A stretch of 64,000 nucleotides of DNA from Oscillospiraceae bacterium (GTDB lineage Bacteria; Bacillota; Clostridia; Oscillospirales; Oscillospiraceae). The stretch lies in assembly GCA_015068155.1 (NCBI GenBank), contig SVLC01000001.1:21850-85849 (forward strand), read 5' to 3'. The notes under the pieces were generated by a model, which did no database searches, had not been told where the DNA came from, and worked only from the letters and a program-made list of their open reading frames with translations. The translations under genes and the position numbers were made by a program. This document shows positions 1-10,346 of this stretch, piece by piece. Position 1 is the first letter of the stretch. Every line of letters begins with the position of its first letter.

Positions 1-8
1 TGACCGGC

Positions 9-542
9 ATGGACACCGCCACCTATCAAAGCGGTATGCAGGCCATCTCCTGGCTGCTGACCCCCGCCACCATATGTCTGGCGATCCCACTGTATCAGCA
101 GTTCTCTCTGCTGAAAAAGGAGCTGCCCGGCATTTTGGCGGGCATTGCGGCCGGCACAGTGGCCAGCCTGGCATTTGTGGCCGGCTGGTGTTTGGTATTC
201 CGATATGACCGGGCATTGCTGGTAAGTCTGCTGCCCAAAAGCGTTACTTCCGCCATCGGCGTTCCTTTGGCCCAGATGGGCGGCGGACTCAGCCCCATCA
301 CCACCACCGCCATCATCCTTACCGGCATTTTGGGCAGTCTGCTGGGACCGTTGTTCTGCAAGCTCTTCCGTATCAAAACGGAAATTGCCCAGGGCGTTGC
401 CTACGGCACTTCCGCCCATGTGATCGGCACCGCCAAAGCCGGTGAGCACAGTTCGCTGGCCGGCGCCGTCAGCAGCTTATCCTTGGTAATTGCAGGCCTG
501 ATGACCGCCGTTTTGTTTCCCTTGCTGCTGCAGATCCTATAA
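9..542 (+). CDS. LrgB/CidB-family membrane protein (5' end probably outside the window)
   Basis: Multi-TM protein with LrgB-like 'LLPKSVTSAIGVPLA' and 'GTSAHVIGTAKA' motifs; frame is open to the window edge. Confidence 0.85.
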   Translation: MDTATYQSGMQAISWLLTPATICLAIPLYQQFSLLKKELPGILAGIAAGTVASLAFVAGWCLVFRYDRALLVSLLPKSVTSAIGVPLAQMGGGLSPITTTAIILTGILGSLLGPLFCKLFRIKTEIAQGVAYGTSAHVIGTAKAGEHSSLAGAVSSLSLVIAGLMTAVLFPLLLQIL

Positions 543-545
543 AAT

Positions 546-575
546 CACGGCTCTCTCCGATCGGAGAGAGCCGTG
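546..575. terminator. Bidirectional intrinsic terminator
   Basis: Perfect inverted repeat CACGGCTCTCTCCGATCGGAGAGAGCCGTG between convergent genes. Confidence 0.75.
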
Positions 576-596
576 TTCTTCGTTGATCCGCAGCGG

Positions 597-1517
597 TCAC
601 GGGCCAAAGAAATAGGTTTCCAGGGTTTCATAGGCCTGCGCCCAGCGGTGATTGGGCTTAAACTGGAACAGTTCCTTTTCCACCACATAGGCCCGGCCGT
701 TTTTCGCCGCCGTCAGGTTCGGCCACCGGGGATCGTCCCCCAATGTTTGATTCAGCAACGCCTGCATGCCCACCTCGTCATCGCCGGAAGGCACCACAAA
801 AATGTAATCCGGATCCAGGGCCGCAATATCATCCATGGTAACCCTGTCGGGATCCACGAAGGCGCCGGGTTCTTCTGCCACATTCCGGCATCCCAATTCC
901 CGCAGCATCACTCCCAGCACCGTTTCATCGCCGGTTTTGGCCCGGATGGCCTTATGGGACGCCCGCAGCACCAGCACCCGGGGGCCGTCGGCATCAGGGA
1001 ATCGGTGGCGCACCGCGTCAATGGCGGATTGCTGGGATGTGCCGTAGGTCTCGTATCGGTCGGTGCAGCCGGTGATATCCGTGCAGATCTTCAGCATCCG
1101 CAGATAGTCCGAAAAGCCATCGACCCGGAAATAGGCCACAGAAATCCCGGCCTCTTCCAATTGCTGCTGCCATTGCAAATGCTGGGTGGAATTGGCGCTG
1201 GCAATCACAAAATCCGGCTGGATCTGCAGCAGTAATTCCAGGCTTAATTCCTTGGTTTCACCTAAATTCACCGCCATTTCATCCCGGGGTACCTTCAACT
1301 CCGAAAACGCATCGTCCGGCGCGGCCGCCACCCGGCCGCCGGCCAAATGCCACACCTGGGCAAAGCTGCCCAGCAATGCCGCCACTTTTTCCGGCTGGCG
1401 CAGGGTGATCTCCCGGCCCAGGTCGTCGGTAAAGGTGATCTTCTTGTTGCCACCGCAGCCGGCCAAGCTGCCGCACAGCAGCGCCGCCAGCAAAACAGCC
1501 GTAAGTACTCGTTTCAT
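597..1517 (-). CDS. ABC transporter substrate-binding lipoprotein (iron-siderophore/cobalamin BtuF-like)
   Basis: Lipobox signal (LLCGSLAGCGG) and periplasmic-binding pattern 'PDFVIASANSTQHLQWQQQLEEAGISVAYF'. Confidence 0.8.
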   Translation of the reverse strand: MKRVLTAVLLAALLCGSLAGCGGNKKITFTDDLGREITLRQPEKVAALLGSFAQVWHLAGGRVAAAPDDAFSELKVPRDEMAVNLGETKELSLELLLQIQPDFVIASANSTQHLQWQQQLEEAGISVAYFRVDGFSDYLRMLKICTDITGCTDRYETYGTSQQSAIDAVRHRFPDADGPRVLVLRASHKAIRAKTGDETVLGVMLRELGCRNVAEEPGAFVDPDRVTMDDIAALDPDYIFVVPSGDDEVGMQALLNQTLGDDPRWPNLTAAKNGRAYVVEKELFQFKPNHRWAQAYETLETYFFGP

Positions 1518-1681
1518 AAAACATCCCCTCCGTATTTGCGCCTATTATACACCATTCCCAGCCCCTTGGGAACAGCAAAACCGGAAATATTTCGTAAATT
1601 TTCCGTTCTACCCTCACCGCCGGGGACATACCCTATAACAAACCATGGCAGGAGCATACTGCCTGCCGAAGGAGGCTGGCT

Positions 1682-3145
1682 ATGGAAAACATTTACGCCG
1701 ATATTGCCGCCCGCACCGGCGGAAATATCTACATCGGAGTGGTGGGCCCGGTCCGCACCGGCAAGTCCACCTTGATCAAACGGATCATGGAACAGTGGGT
1801 GATTCCCGCCATCGACGATCCCTATCGTAAGGAACGGGCCAGGGATGAGCTGCCCCAAAGCGGCTCCGGCAAAACCATCATGACCTCAGAGCCGAAATTC
1901 GTGCCGGAGGAAGCAGTGGAGATCTCCCCCGACGGCACTGCCCGGCTGCGGGTGCGGATGATCGACAGCGTAGGCTACATGGTGGATGGCGCCGTAGGCG
2001 CCCAGGAAGATGGGATCCCCCGGATGGTGGCCACTCCCTGGTTCGATTATGAGATCCCCATGACCGACGCCGCAGAGCTGGGCACAAAAAAAGTAATGGA
2101 GGAGCATTGTTCCATCGGCCTGGTGGTGACCACCGACGGTTCGATCTGCGACATTCCCCGGGAGGACTATCTGCAGGCGGAACGCCGGGCCATTACTGAT
2201 ATGCAGGCCACAGGAAAGCCTTTTTTGGTGGTGATCAACACCCGGCAGCCCCAAGGCGCTGCTGCCCGGCAGGTACAGCAGACAATTTGGGAGGAATTCG
2301 GTATCGAGGCCGCCATCGCCGATTGCCAGGCGCTGGATAAAGACGGCATTGCCCGGCTCTTCCGGGATCTGCTGTACGCCTTCCCCCTGACCCGGCTGCA
2401 GATTCATCTGCCCCGGTGGATGGATGCCTTGGAACCGGAGCATCCCATCCGCGCCGCGCTGTACGCCGGGCTTTTGGATGCCGGCCGTCAGATCCAATCT
2501 CTGCAGCAGGCAGAACCGGCGCTGCAGACACTGACCCGGCTGGATTGCGTGGATGGCCTGGCCATCCGGGATGCCGATCTCAGCAACGGCACCGCCAAGT
2601 GCGTGATCACCGCGCCGGAAGCCCTGTTTTACCAGGTCCTCAGCGAAAAGGCCGGCATCACGGTCCGCACCGACGGCGAGCTGCTGAAATTGCTGATGGA
2701 GCTGTCCAGCGCCAAGCAGGAATACGATAAGGTCTCCGATGCCCTCAGCTCCGTGCGGGCCACAGGTTACGGCGTGGTGATGCCAGGCGCGGAGGAAATG
2801 ACCCTGCAAAAACCGGAGGTTCTGAAAAAAGGCAGCAATTTTGGTCTGAAGCTGAAAGCCGGCGCCCCTTCCATCCACATGATCCGGGTGGATATCGACA
2901 CGGAGATCAGCCCCATGGTGGGTGATGAGAAGCAATCCAAGGACCTGATGGGTTTCCTGGCGGGAGAATCCCCGGAAAAGCTATGGCAAAGCAATATCTT
3001 CGGAAAATCCGTCTACGAGCTGCTGCAGGAGGGCATCACCACCAAATTGCTGCAGATGCCCGAGGAGGTTCGGAGCAAATTCCGGGGTACCCTGTGCCGC
3101 ATCGTCAACGAAGGCGCCCAAGGTCTTATTTGCCTGATTCTGTAA
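1682..3145 (+). CDS. spoIVA: Stage IV sporulation protein A (SpoIVA)
   Basis: Full-length 487 aa; 'NIYADIAARTGGNIYIGVVGPVRTGKSTLIKRIMEQWVIP' and C-terminal 'CRIVNEGAQGLICLIL'. Confidence 0.95.
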   Translation: MENIYADIAARTGGNIYIGVVGPVRTGKSTLIKRIMEQWVIPAIDDPYRKERARDELPQSGSGKTIMTSEPKFVPEEAVEISPDGTARLRVRMIDSVGYMVDGAVGAQEDGIPRMVATPWFDYEIPMTDAAELGTKKVMEEHCSIGLVVTTDGSICDIPREDYLQAERRAITDMQATGKPFLVVINTRQPQGAAARQVQQTIWEEFGIEAAIADCQALDKDGIARLFRDLLYAFPLTRLQIHLPRWMDALEPEHPIRAALYAGLLDAGRQIQSLQQAEPALQTLTRLDCVDGLAIRDADLSNGTAKCVITAPEALFYQVLSEKAGITVRTDGELLKLLMELSSAKQEYDKVSDALSSVRATGYGVVMPGAEEMTLQKPEVLKKGSNFGLKLKAGAPSIHMIRVDIDTEISPMVGDEKQSKDLMGFLAGESPEKLWQSNIFGKSVYELLQEGITTKLLQMPEEVRSKFRGTLCRIVNEGAQGLICLIL

Positions 3146-3221
3146 AAAATCCGCTGCATTCCATTGACATTTGTACGCCCTTGGGGTAGAATAAAAGAAA
3201 ACCGACTGGGAGGTAACTGTC

Positions 3222-3614
3222 ATGGCAAAACAGAAAATGAACTATCTTTGGAAAGACCGTCGCCGCCGCATGGGCATGCCCCTGAGTTTTACCCGCTACG
3301 CCCTCAGCGAGGACCGGCTGTTCCTGTCCGTAGGCTTTTTCAGTGTGAAGGATGATGAGCTGCTGCTGTATCGCGTTCGGGACATCACTACCCGCCGCAG
3401 TCTGTGGCAGCGGCTGTTTGGCATGGGTACGGTGACCATCATCTCCACTGACAAAAGCCAGCCCACGCTGGTGTTGAAGAACATCAAGCGTCCCCTGGAG
3501 GTCAAGGAGCTGATTCACCAGCAGGTGGAGGAAATGAAGCTGCAGCGCCGTGTCCGGGTTGGTGAGATCATGGGCAGCTACGATGACGAGGAATTTGAGG
3601 ACGACGAAATCTAA
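3222..3614 (+). CDS. PH-domain-like (bPH) protein
   Basis: Short ORF with 'DELLLYRVRDITTRRSLWQRLFGMGTVTIISTD' pattern and an AGGAGG-like RBS upstream. Confidence 0.7.
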   Translation: MAKQKMNYLWKDRRRRMGMPLSFTRYALSEDRLFLSVGFFSVKDDELLLYRVRDITTRRSLWQRLFGMGTVTIISTDKSQPTLVLKNIKRPLEVKELIHQQVEEMKLQRRVRVGEIMGSYDDEEFEDDEI

Positions 3615-3621
3615 TACAAAA

Positions 3622-3641
3622 CGCACCGCAAATGCGGTGCG
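3622..3641. terminator. Intrinsic terminator
   Basis: CGCACCGCAAATGCGGTGCG followed by TTTTCTTT. Confidence 0.7.
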
Positions 3642-3647
3642 TTTTCT

Positions 3648-6600
3648 TTATTGTTCCAGCCGCTTTTTTCTGCGGCGCAGCAGACAATCGGTGGTAATGA
3701 TGCCGCCAAATATCACGGCGCAGCCAATGCTGATCAGCGCGCCATAGCGGAACGCCCGGTTTTCATACCGGAATTCCACCTCGTGGACGCCCTCGGTCAA
3801 GGGCACGGCCACCATACAATCGCCTACCAGCACCACATCCACGGCAACACCGTCCACATAGGCCACCCAATTACCCACAGGGCTGGTGGTGGCCGGGATC
3901 AGTTCGCCGTTTTCATCCTCGCCTTCCTCGGTGCGCGCATTGCCGCACTGGGGAATGGAGGTATACAAAAGGCCATCCCGGTCGCAATCAATCACGCCCC
4001 GGATCCTGGTGGTGGAGAATTGGGTCAGCTCCAATGTGGAGGCCGCCAGCACATCATAGCCTGCCCGGAACACGGCTTCATCCAGCACCGCGCCATAGAT
4101 CACCACCGCAGAGCTGGTGTTGGCGGCGCACTCGATGACCAGCTCCACCGTATCCCCCGGCGCTACATCGCACACAGCCATGGTAAAAGGCAGGGTGTAA
4201 TTTTCCGAGTAGAGCTTGATGCCATTGTGCCAAACGCTGAAGTTTTTCTGGGCATACAATGTCAGGTCCAGGCACATAAAGCCGGTTTGGGTAATGTTGT
4301 AGGTGTAGGTGATCTTACCGGGATTGGCGCCGGAGGTAAAACCGGTGTAGCCGCCAATATTATTGGCGGTGATGTTGATGCCATCGGTAGCAGTCACTTC
4401 CACATCCTTTTTTGCCACATCCATCCATACGGCTTCGGTCAGGCCGGTGGCGCTGCTGAACAGTGCATTCTGCACGGCAAAGGTATTGCCGCCCATGTTG
4501 AAATCCATGTCCTCCAGGTCCGCATTGGCCAAAAAGCCCAGGGGCAGATAGGCATTGTTTTCCATCAGTGTCAGGCCCTCATAGGAATGCAGTACGTCAA
4601 AATAGGCATTGCTGCCGGGCGTGCCATCCCGATGGATCATATATTTCAGATTCAGGAACAGGTTTGCCACCGGGGACGATTCCTCCCAGCAGTACCGGTT
4701 CCAGCTATTGCGGCCGCCATAACCCAGCGCCTCCATAAATTCCGTCATTCGTACATTGGCGGAGCTGGTGAATGTGGAAAGGCCGTCGTAGCCGTTGAGG
4801 GGGCCATCGTTCAAGGTCTGGGCGTGGGTCACCTCCGCCCGGTAGAACTGATTTTCGTCGTTTTCCAGATCCTTCATCACCTGGAACATGGATGCGGCCG
4901 CCTCTTCCTTTTTGGGGTAGTCGTAATCGTAGATGGAGAAGGAGGTGGCAAAGGAGATCACATTGACCACCAGCTCCAGCAGCATCACCGCCGCAATTCC
5001 CAGAGCCGCGTAACGGCTGCGCTGGGCATGGGGCGGCAATCTGTCCACAAGATCCTTCCACCAATTGTCCCGGGGGCGGATATCCGCCGGTTCTTCCCGT
5101 TCCTCCGGAAAGCTTTCCGTTTCCGGCTCCACCGGCTGACCCATATCCTCCAGCAACCGGTCAACCCGAGCCATCAGTTCCGCATCGGATTGCGGCTCGT
5201 CAGCAGCCGGCTGCTCCATTTCTTCCTCCGGCGGCAGGGCAGGTGCTTCTGCCTCCACCGTAACCGGTTGGGGCACCAGCCGATGGCCGTAGAGCATCAA
5301 AATAAAATACAGCCCCAAAAATGCCAGATTGAATATCACAAAGGCGGTATCGCTGCGCATTTCCTTATTGATCATCAGCAGCAGTCCGCTGAGAATTCCG
5401 GCGCCGGCGATCTGCCACAGTTTCCATTCTTCCCGCACCAGCCAGGCCCGGTAGGCCATATACAGCAGCACGAAGCAGAACAGGAAACTGAAACGGTATG
5501 GGATTTGGTTGGTGAAATGGAAGCCATGCCAAATATAATCCAGTTGACGAATAATAAAGCTGCACATAAACAGCAGCAGCAGCGCCACGGCGCAAATCTT
5601 ATCCCGGAGCTTCACCTGACCGGACAGCAGGAACAAAAAGCCCAGCGCCACCGCAAAGACGCCGCAATAGATATTGGGCAGGCCGTCGATATAGGTAGGC
5701 GTCAAGCCGCCGGCCATTTGACCCGCCACGGTCTTCATGCCCTCCAGCACCGGCGGGAAAGAAGCTATCAGCGCATCCCACCACAAGCCGAAGCTGCCGG
5801 CGCCGGCTTCTTTTGCCTCCTTGAAAGCCGCCCAGGCCTCGTAGGCATTGGTAACGGTTTCTCCGGAAACCATGTTCACCTGGAATCCCTCGGGGAACTG
5901 ATTGATGCTGGAGTAGGTATCCTGCAGCGCCGCCAGGGCCGGCAGTTCCAAAAAACAGGTCATGCCAATGGACAGCACCGTGAACACACCGATGCAGGCA
6001 AAATCCTTTATGGATCGCCACACACTTTTAAATCGGCAAATTTCATAGCAGAAGAACAGCAGCAGCACGAAGATGCATACAAAGAAGCCCACATAATAGT
6101 TGGCCAGAATGGCCAGCGCCAGGGAAACGGTGTAGAGGATGTATTTCCGGTCCCGCAGAAGCCACACCGTACCCAGCGCCACCAAGGGCAGCATGGCGAA
6201 GGAATCCACCCACATAATATTCCACTGATAGCCCAGGCCCCAGGCGCACAGGCCGTAGCAGCCGCCGAATACCACCAGCGACAGGTCATCCCGGCCGTAA
6301 AGTTTTTTCAGCATAATGGCAAAAAAGCCGCTGGCCAGGCTTAGTTTGATAGGCGTCAGCAGTGTGAAATAGTCCAGCACATACGCCTCCGGCACAAATA
6401 CGCTGAGCAAATTCAGCGGCGAACCGAGATAATAAGCAATCAGGCCCAGATAATCCATACCACCGCCGGCGCTCCAGTTCCACAGCAAGGAGTCACCGGA
6501 ACGCAGCGCTTCCCTGAATTCTTTGAAGAACGGGAAATACTGATGGTACATATCGGAATACAGCAGGGTGTAATCACCGAAGGGCGCCACCGAGGTGACG

Positions 6601-6689
6601 AACATCAGCACCAGCAGCATGGTGGCCGGCGTGGCAAACGCCAGAGCCGTATAATTCCATTTTCGTTTTTTCAGATCCGGCAATCTCAT
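3648..6689 (-). CDS. YfhO-family large membrane protein
   Basis: 1013 aa, many TM segments, 'YSDMYHQYFPFFKEF' N-terminal signature, 'FRYENRAFRYGALISI' C-terminus. Confidence 0.85.
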   Translation of the reverse strand: MRLPDLKKRKWNYTALAFATPATMLLVLMFVTSVAPFGDYTLLYSDMYHQYFPFFKEFREALRSGDSLLWNWSAGGGMDYLGLIAYYLGSPLNLLSVFVPEAYVLDYFTLLTPIKLSLASGFFAIMLKKLYGRDDLSLVVFGGCYGLCAWGLGYQWNIMWVDSFAMLPLVALGTVWLLRDRKYILYTVSLALAILANYYVGFFVCIFVLLLFFCYEICRFKSVWRSIKDFACIGVFTVLSIGMTCFLELPALAALQDTYSSINQFPEGFQVNMVSGETVTNAYEAWAAFKEAKEAGAGSFGLWWDALIASFPPVLEGMKTVAGQMAGGLTPTYIDGLPNIYCGVFAVALGFLFLLSGQVKLRDKICAVALLLLFMCSFIIRQLDYIWHGFHFTNQIPYRFSFLFCFVLLYMAYRAWLVREEWKLWQIAGAGILSGLLLMINKEMRSDTAFVIFNLAFLGLYFILMLYGHRLVPQPVTVEAEAPALPPEEEMEQPAADEPQSDAELMARVDRLLEDMGQPVEPETESFPEEREEPADIRPRDNWWKDLVDRLPPHAQRSRYAALGIAAVMLLELVVNVISFATSFSIYDYDYPKKEEAAASMFQVMKDLENDENQFYRAEVTHAQTLNDGPLNGYDGLSTFTSSANVRMTEFMEALGYGGRNSWNRYCWEESSPVANLFLNLKYMIHRDGTPGSNAYFDVLHSYEGLTLMENNAYLPLGFLANADLEDMDFNMGGNTFAVQNALFSSATGLTEAVWMDVAKKDVEVTATDGINITANNIGGYTGFTSGANPGKITYTYNITQTGFMCLDLTLYAQKNFSVWHNGIKLYSENYTLPFTMAVCDVAPGDTVELVIECAANTSSAVVIYGAVLDEAVFRAGYDVLAASTLELTQFSTTRIRGVIDCDRDGLLYTSIPQCGNARTEEGEDENGELIPATTSPVGNWVAYVDGVAVDVVLVGDCMVAVPLTEGVHEVEFRYENRAFRYGALISIGCAVIFGGIITTDCLLRRRKKRLEQ

Positions 6690-6783
6690 ACACGGGCCTC
6701 CCGGGGCAAAATTTATCTACAGTTGGTAATTATAGCACAGTTTCGCGCCGGGGTAAAGGAAAATACACAAAATGTGGAAAATT

Positions 6784-7152
6784 TTACATTTTCCCCTTCC
6801 CTTCCAGAGCCTGCCGCAGTTTCTCCAACGCCCGCTTCTCAATGCGGGATACATAGCTGCGGCTGATGCCGGTCCGATCCGCAACCTCCCGCTGCCGCAA
6901 CGGCGGTGTACCCGCCAAGCCGTAACGCAGTTCGATCACCAGCCGTTCCTGATCTGTCAGTTCTTCCCGCACCGCCACGCACACTGCCCGCACTGACTCC
7001 CGGCGGCTGACAGTTTCCAGCAGATCATCCTCCTCCGCCACCACATCCATCAGCGAAAGCGCCGCCCCATCGCTGCCGGTTTCGATATAATCTGACAGCG
7101 ATACATCCTGGGCGCTTTTCTTCTGCGCCCTGAAATGCATCAGGATCTCATT
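6784..7152 (-). CDS. sigK: RNA polymerase sigma-K factor, C-terminal half (split gene)
   Basis: 'NEILMHFRAQKKSAQDVSLSDYIE...LSLMDVV...RQREVADRTGISRSYVSRIEKRALEKLRQAL' matches SigK from the AATGA (Asn-Glu) codons onward; upstream residues of the ORF are recombinase DNA read out of frame. Confidence 0.92.
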   Translation of the reverse strand, partial: NEILMHFRAQKKSAQDVSLSDYIETGSDGAALSLMDVVAEEDDLLETVSRRESVRAVCVAVREELTDQERLVIELRYGLAGTPPLRQREVADRTGISRSYVSRIEKRALEKLRQALEGKGKM

Positions 7153-8956
7153 TGCTATCCTCGCCCCAACGACTTTTAGAGTCCGTGGCAGCGTTTTCGT
7201 CTTCAAAATCGTCATAATCGACGTCTGCGAAGGCTTCCAAGGTGTCTTCTTCGCCACTTTCGTCGTCCATGTGATCTAATCTGTCATCCATATCGGGGAA
7301 CTCGATCTCATCCTCGCTGGCTCCGAACAGCACCACATGGGCATTCACACCATCCCAAATTACCTTGCGGACAACCGTCCGGATGGCGGCTCGCTTTTCC
7401 TCAACAGACATATCGTCAATACTGGTGCGGAACATAGAAAGCATCTGCCGCAGCAGATCGAACTCTGTATCGCTGAGGGCATTGGCATTCACCAGCCCCT
7501 CCAGCTCATGGACGCGGTTCTCAATATCCCGATTTACCTCGGTCAATTCCTCGATACGCTTGAGCACATGGGGTCTTGCAATGGACTCGCCAACCATGCC
7601 CAGACTATCGATCAGACCGCTAATGATGGATCCATTCTCCGCAAATTCTGCCCGGAGATCTTCCAGCTGTCTTTCGTATTGCTCTCGCTTGCCGGTATAG
7701 AACTCACGGCTCTTTACAAGCTGAGAAATAAAGGTGCTGTCATGGTCGGTCAAGGATTTGATCTGTTCAATGATGACAGCATCCAGAATATTGCCGTTGG
7801 CATTTCGGCGGTTGCAGCGCTCCCGCTTGCTCCGTTCTTTCATCTTACACACATAGGTGTAAATGATCTCACCGGAAGCAGTTTTGCGCTGAGAAAGCTT
7901 GGGGTACATTCTCTCACCACAGGAGCAGTAAACCAAGCCAGTCAACAGAGCTTCGTTATTCCGGGGCTTGCGGTATGCCTTGGATTTGTTTCTGTCTAGA
8001 GATTCCTGCACCTTGATCCACTGCTTAGATGGAACTACACCGGCATGCTTTCCGATTGCGACAATCCACTCACTGACCGGAAGAAGCTGGGTTGTTCTGC
8101 CTTTCTCCTGATTTGTACGGTTGTAGGCCATGATACCGCAGCTTCCGTCAAAGTCTTCTTTGGGGAAGAAAATCTCCGCTTCCTTTTCTACAAAGTAGTT
8201 GTAGGCATCTTCGTCCGCAACCATGTAGACCGGGTTCTGCAGGATCGCCTTGATCGCAAAGCGGGTAAAGTCCTTTCCCTGCTTGGTCTTGATTCTTTGC
8301 CGCAGCAGCTCTGCTTCCACAGCCGTCAGAGAATCGGTTTCTATATAGAGGTCAAAGATCATCTTCGGGATCTCGATTTCTTCGGGAATCGGGATCAGCT
8401 TATAGGATTTTCTTTCTTTTCCGTCAATGGTGATTTTGCTGACGGAACCGGATTTGAAACCGGTAGGTGTGTTGCCGCCCAGCCAGCGGCCCGTCTTTGC
8501 CAGTTCGTGCATATTGTCGCGGATGCGCTCGGCAATCGTTTCCCGTTCCAACTGGGAGAACACAGAGATAATGAACATCATCGCTCTGCCCATGGGGGTG
8601 CTGGTATCAAACTGCTCCTTGATAGACACAAAGGACACATCCAGCCTGGTCAGTTCGTCGATCAATCCAGTAAAGTCGCTGATGTTACGGCTAATTCTGT
8701 CCAGGCGATAAACAACGATGGACTTAAACTTGCGCTTACGCACGGCCTCCATCATGCGTTTGAAATCCGGTCTTTGCAGATTGCCGCCGGAGAAACCTTC
8801 ATCCTCAAAGACCACACAGCGATCCACATATTCCTCGCCAAACATATTGCGGACATACTCTTTGCAGAGTTCCACCTGGTTGCCGATACTTTCACCCTTG
8901 CCGGTAAACTTGGACTTTCGGGAATAGATCGCAATTTGTTCTTCATTTTTTCGCAT
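7148..8956 (-). CDS. Large serine recombinase (SpoIVCA/TnpX-like)
   Basis: 602 aa; N-terminal resolvase domain 'IAIYSRKSKFTGKGESIGNQ...YRLDRISRN', zinc-ribbon 'GLVYCSCGERMYPK', coiled-coil C-terminus. The TGA stop overlaps the sigK AATGA junction. Confidence 0.92.
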   Translation of the reverse strand: MRKNEEQIAIYSRKSKFTGKGESIGNQVELCKEYVRNMFGEEYVDRCVVFEDEGFSGGNLQRPDFKRMMEAVRKRKFKSIVVYRLDRISRNISDFTGLIDELTRLDVSFVSIKEQFDTSTPMGRAMMFIISVFSQLERETIAERIRDNMHELAKTGRWLGGNTPTGFKSGSVSKITIDGKERKSYKLIPIPEEIEIPKMIFDLYIETDSLTAVEAELLRQRIKTKQGKDFTRFAIKAILQNPVYMVADEDAYNYFVEKEAEIFFPKEDFDGSCGIMAYNRTNQEKGRTTQLLPVSEWIVAIGKHAGVVPSKQWIKVQESLDRNKSKAYRKPRNNEALLTGLVYCSCGERMYPKLSQRKTASGEIIYTYVCKMKERSKRERCNRRNANGNILDAVIIEQIKSLTDHDSTFISQLVKSREFYTGKREQYERQLEDLRAEFAENGSIISGLIDSLGMVGESIARPHVLKRIEELTEVNRDIENRVHELEGLVNANALSDTEFDLLRQMLSMFRTSIDDMSVEEKRAAIRTVVRKVIWDGVNAHVVLFGASEDEIEFPDMDDRLDHMDDESGEEDTLEAFADVDYDDFEDENAATDSKSRWGEDSK

Positions 8957-9032
8957 ATCCTTTTCCTCCCTCTTGATATGTGATGTATTTTGTGCTATTA
9001 TATCACAGCGTAACTAAGTTGTAAACAGGAGG

Positions 9033-9416
9033 ATGACAATTATGGCATGTTTATTTGAAGAAATGGGCGGTACTTACACCCTGGGAGCTGATGGAATGTA
9101 CTATCCCAACCTGGAACTCCCGGAAGAAGAAACACCCCGGTACGGCAAGTACGGCAGAATGCGCCATACTTACCTCCGGGAGCATAAGAAGGCATACTAT
9201 ACCACGCTGCTGTTCGATGGCAAGCTGGTAGCCCATCTGAACGAAATGGACGATGCTGCCACTGCCCAAATAAAACAGATTACCAAGCAGATGGCAAAGT
9301 CGCAGGGCATTACTGAAGCACTGAAAGTGCAGGATCAAACGGCCTGGGTCGGTGCCATGAATAACATCCGCAACGCAGGGGAAGAAATTGTATTTTCCGA
9401 GCTAATCTATCGCTAA
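9033..9416 (+). CDS. tnpV: Transposon-encoded TnpV-family protein
   Basis: 'LGADGMYYPNLELPEEETPRYGKYGRMRHTYLREHKKAYYTTLLFDGKLVAHLNEMD', typical TnpV. Confidence 0.8.
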   Translation: MTIMACLFEEMGGTYTLGADGMYYPNLELPEEETPRYGKYGRMRHTYLREHKKAYYTTLLFDGKLVAHLNEMDDAATAQIKQITKQMAKSQGITEALKVQDQTAWVGAMNNIRNAGEEIVFSELIYR

Positions 9417-9424
9417 TCAATCAG

Positions 9425-9455
9425 CCTCCGGTTTCTATCCTTAAGGAACCGGAGG
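9425..9455 (+). terminator. Intrinsic terminator after tnpV
   Basis: CCTCCGGTT...AACCGGAGG followed by TTTTT. Confidence 0.7.
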
Positions 9456-9508
9456 TTTTTCTTATATGTAAACCAAAACGGCGTTTGCATCTACACGTCC
9501 CAAAACGC

Positions 9509-9560
9509 AAAATCCCCACCGTCGATCCTCCAATAAGGAGAGGAACGCCTGTGGGGATTT
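9509..9560. repeat. Inverted repeat (possible terminator of the kdpDE fragment)
   Basis: AAATCCCCAC...GTGGGGATTT arms separated by about 31 nt. Confidence 0.5.
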
Positions 9561-9653
9561 CCAAATGCCGCATTCATAAGAATCGAGGAAAACTCATGCG
9601 TCACACATCGCTGCGGCGATACGCATTCAGAGCACACTTGTATTCTGCAAAAG

Positions 9654-10346
9654 CTACTCAACCTTCAGCATACGGTAACCGATACCGATATGGGTCTGGA
9701 TATATTGGGTGTCAGAATTCTTTTCGAGCTTCTTTCGGAGGGTTGCCATATGGACACGAAGGGATGCCATATCGCTTTCCCAGGAGCTACCCCAGATCTT
9801 AGCAGTTAGAAAGGTATGGGTCAGTACTTTACCTGCATCCTTAGCAAGTAAGCACAGCAGTTTGTATTCTGTAGGCGTCAGCTTCAGCTCTTCACCGTTC
9901 AAAGAAGCACAGCCTGCGGCGAAATCTACAGTCAGCTTTCCGTTGCGGAACACAGAATCGCCCGGTTTTGTATCAATGGTCACGATCCGGCGCTGTGCTA
10001 CACGGAGCCTTGCCAGTAATTCTGTCACAGAAAAGGGCTTTGTTAAGTAATCATCTGCACCGGCATCCAGAGCGGCAACTTTATCCGTATCCTCACTCCG
10101 TGCGGAGATGACTATAATTGGCATCTGCGACCAAGAACGGATGCGCTTGATGATCTCAATGCCATCCAAATCTGGCAGACCAAGATCCAGAAACAGGATA
10201 TCCGGCTGCTGGGTCGTAGCTGCCGCAATCGCTGCTTCTCCGGTAGGTGCAGTGATGAAGCGGTATTCATTTGACTTCAGCGTAGTGGTAATGAGATTGC
10301 GGACGGTGGAATCGTCCTCCACCACCAAGATCAAAGGTTTATTCAT
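9654..10346 (-). CDS. kdpE: KdpE-like response regulator
   Basis: Receiver domain 'LILVVEDDSTVRNLITTTLKSNEYRF', OmpR-type wHTH 'LTPTEYKLLCLLAKDAGKVLTHTFL'; start at MNKPLIL. Confidence 0.85.
   Translation of the reverse strand: MNKPLILVVEDDSTVRNLITTTLKSNEYRFITAPTGEAAIAAATTQQPDILFLDLGLPDLDGIEIIKRIRSWSQMPIIVISARSEDTDKVAALDAGADDYLTKPFSVTELLARLRVAQRRIVTIDTKPGDSVFRNGKLTVDFAAGCASLNGEELKLTPTEYKLLCLLAKDAGKVLTHTFLTAKIWGSSWESDMASLRVHMATLRKKLEKNSDTQYIQTHIGIGYRMLKVE

Noticed and set aside
3651-6344. 897-aa plus-strand ORF
   Set aside because: Antisense to YfhO; His/Gln/Gly-rich composition typical of shadow translation.
7153-7257. N-terminal 35 residues of the 157-aa sigK C-terminal ORF
   Set aside because: Encoded by recombinase DNA in another frame; SigK homology begins at the AATGA codons, so this is not real sigma factor sequence.
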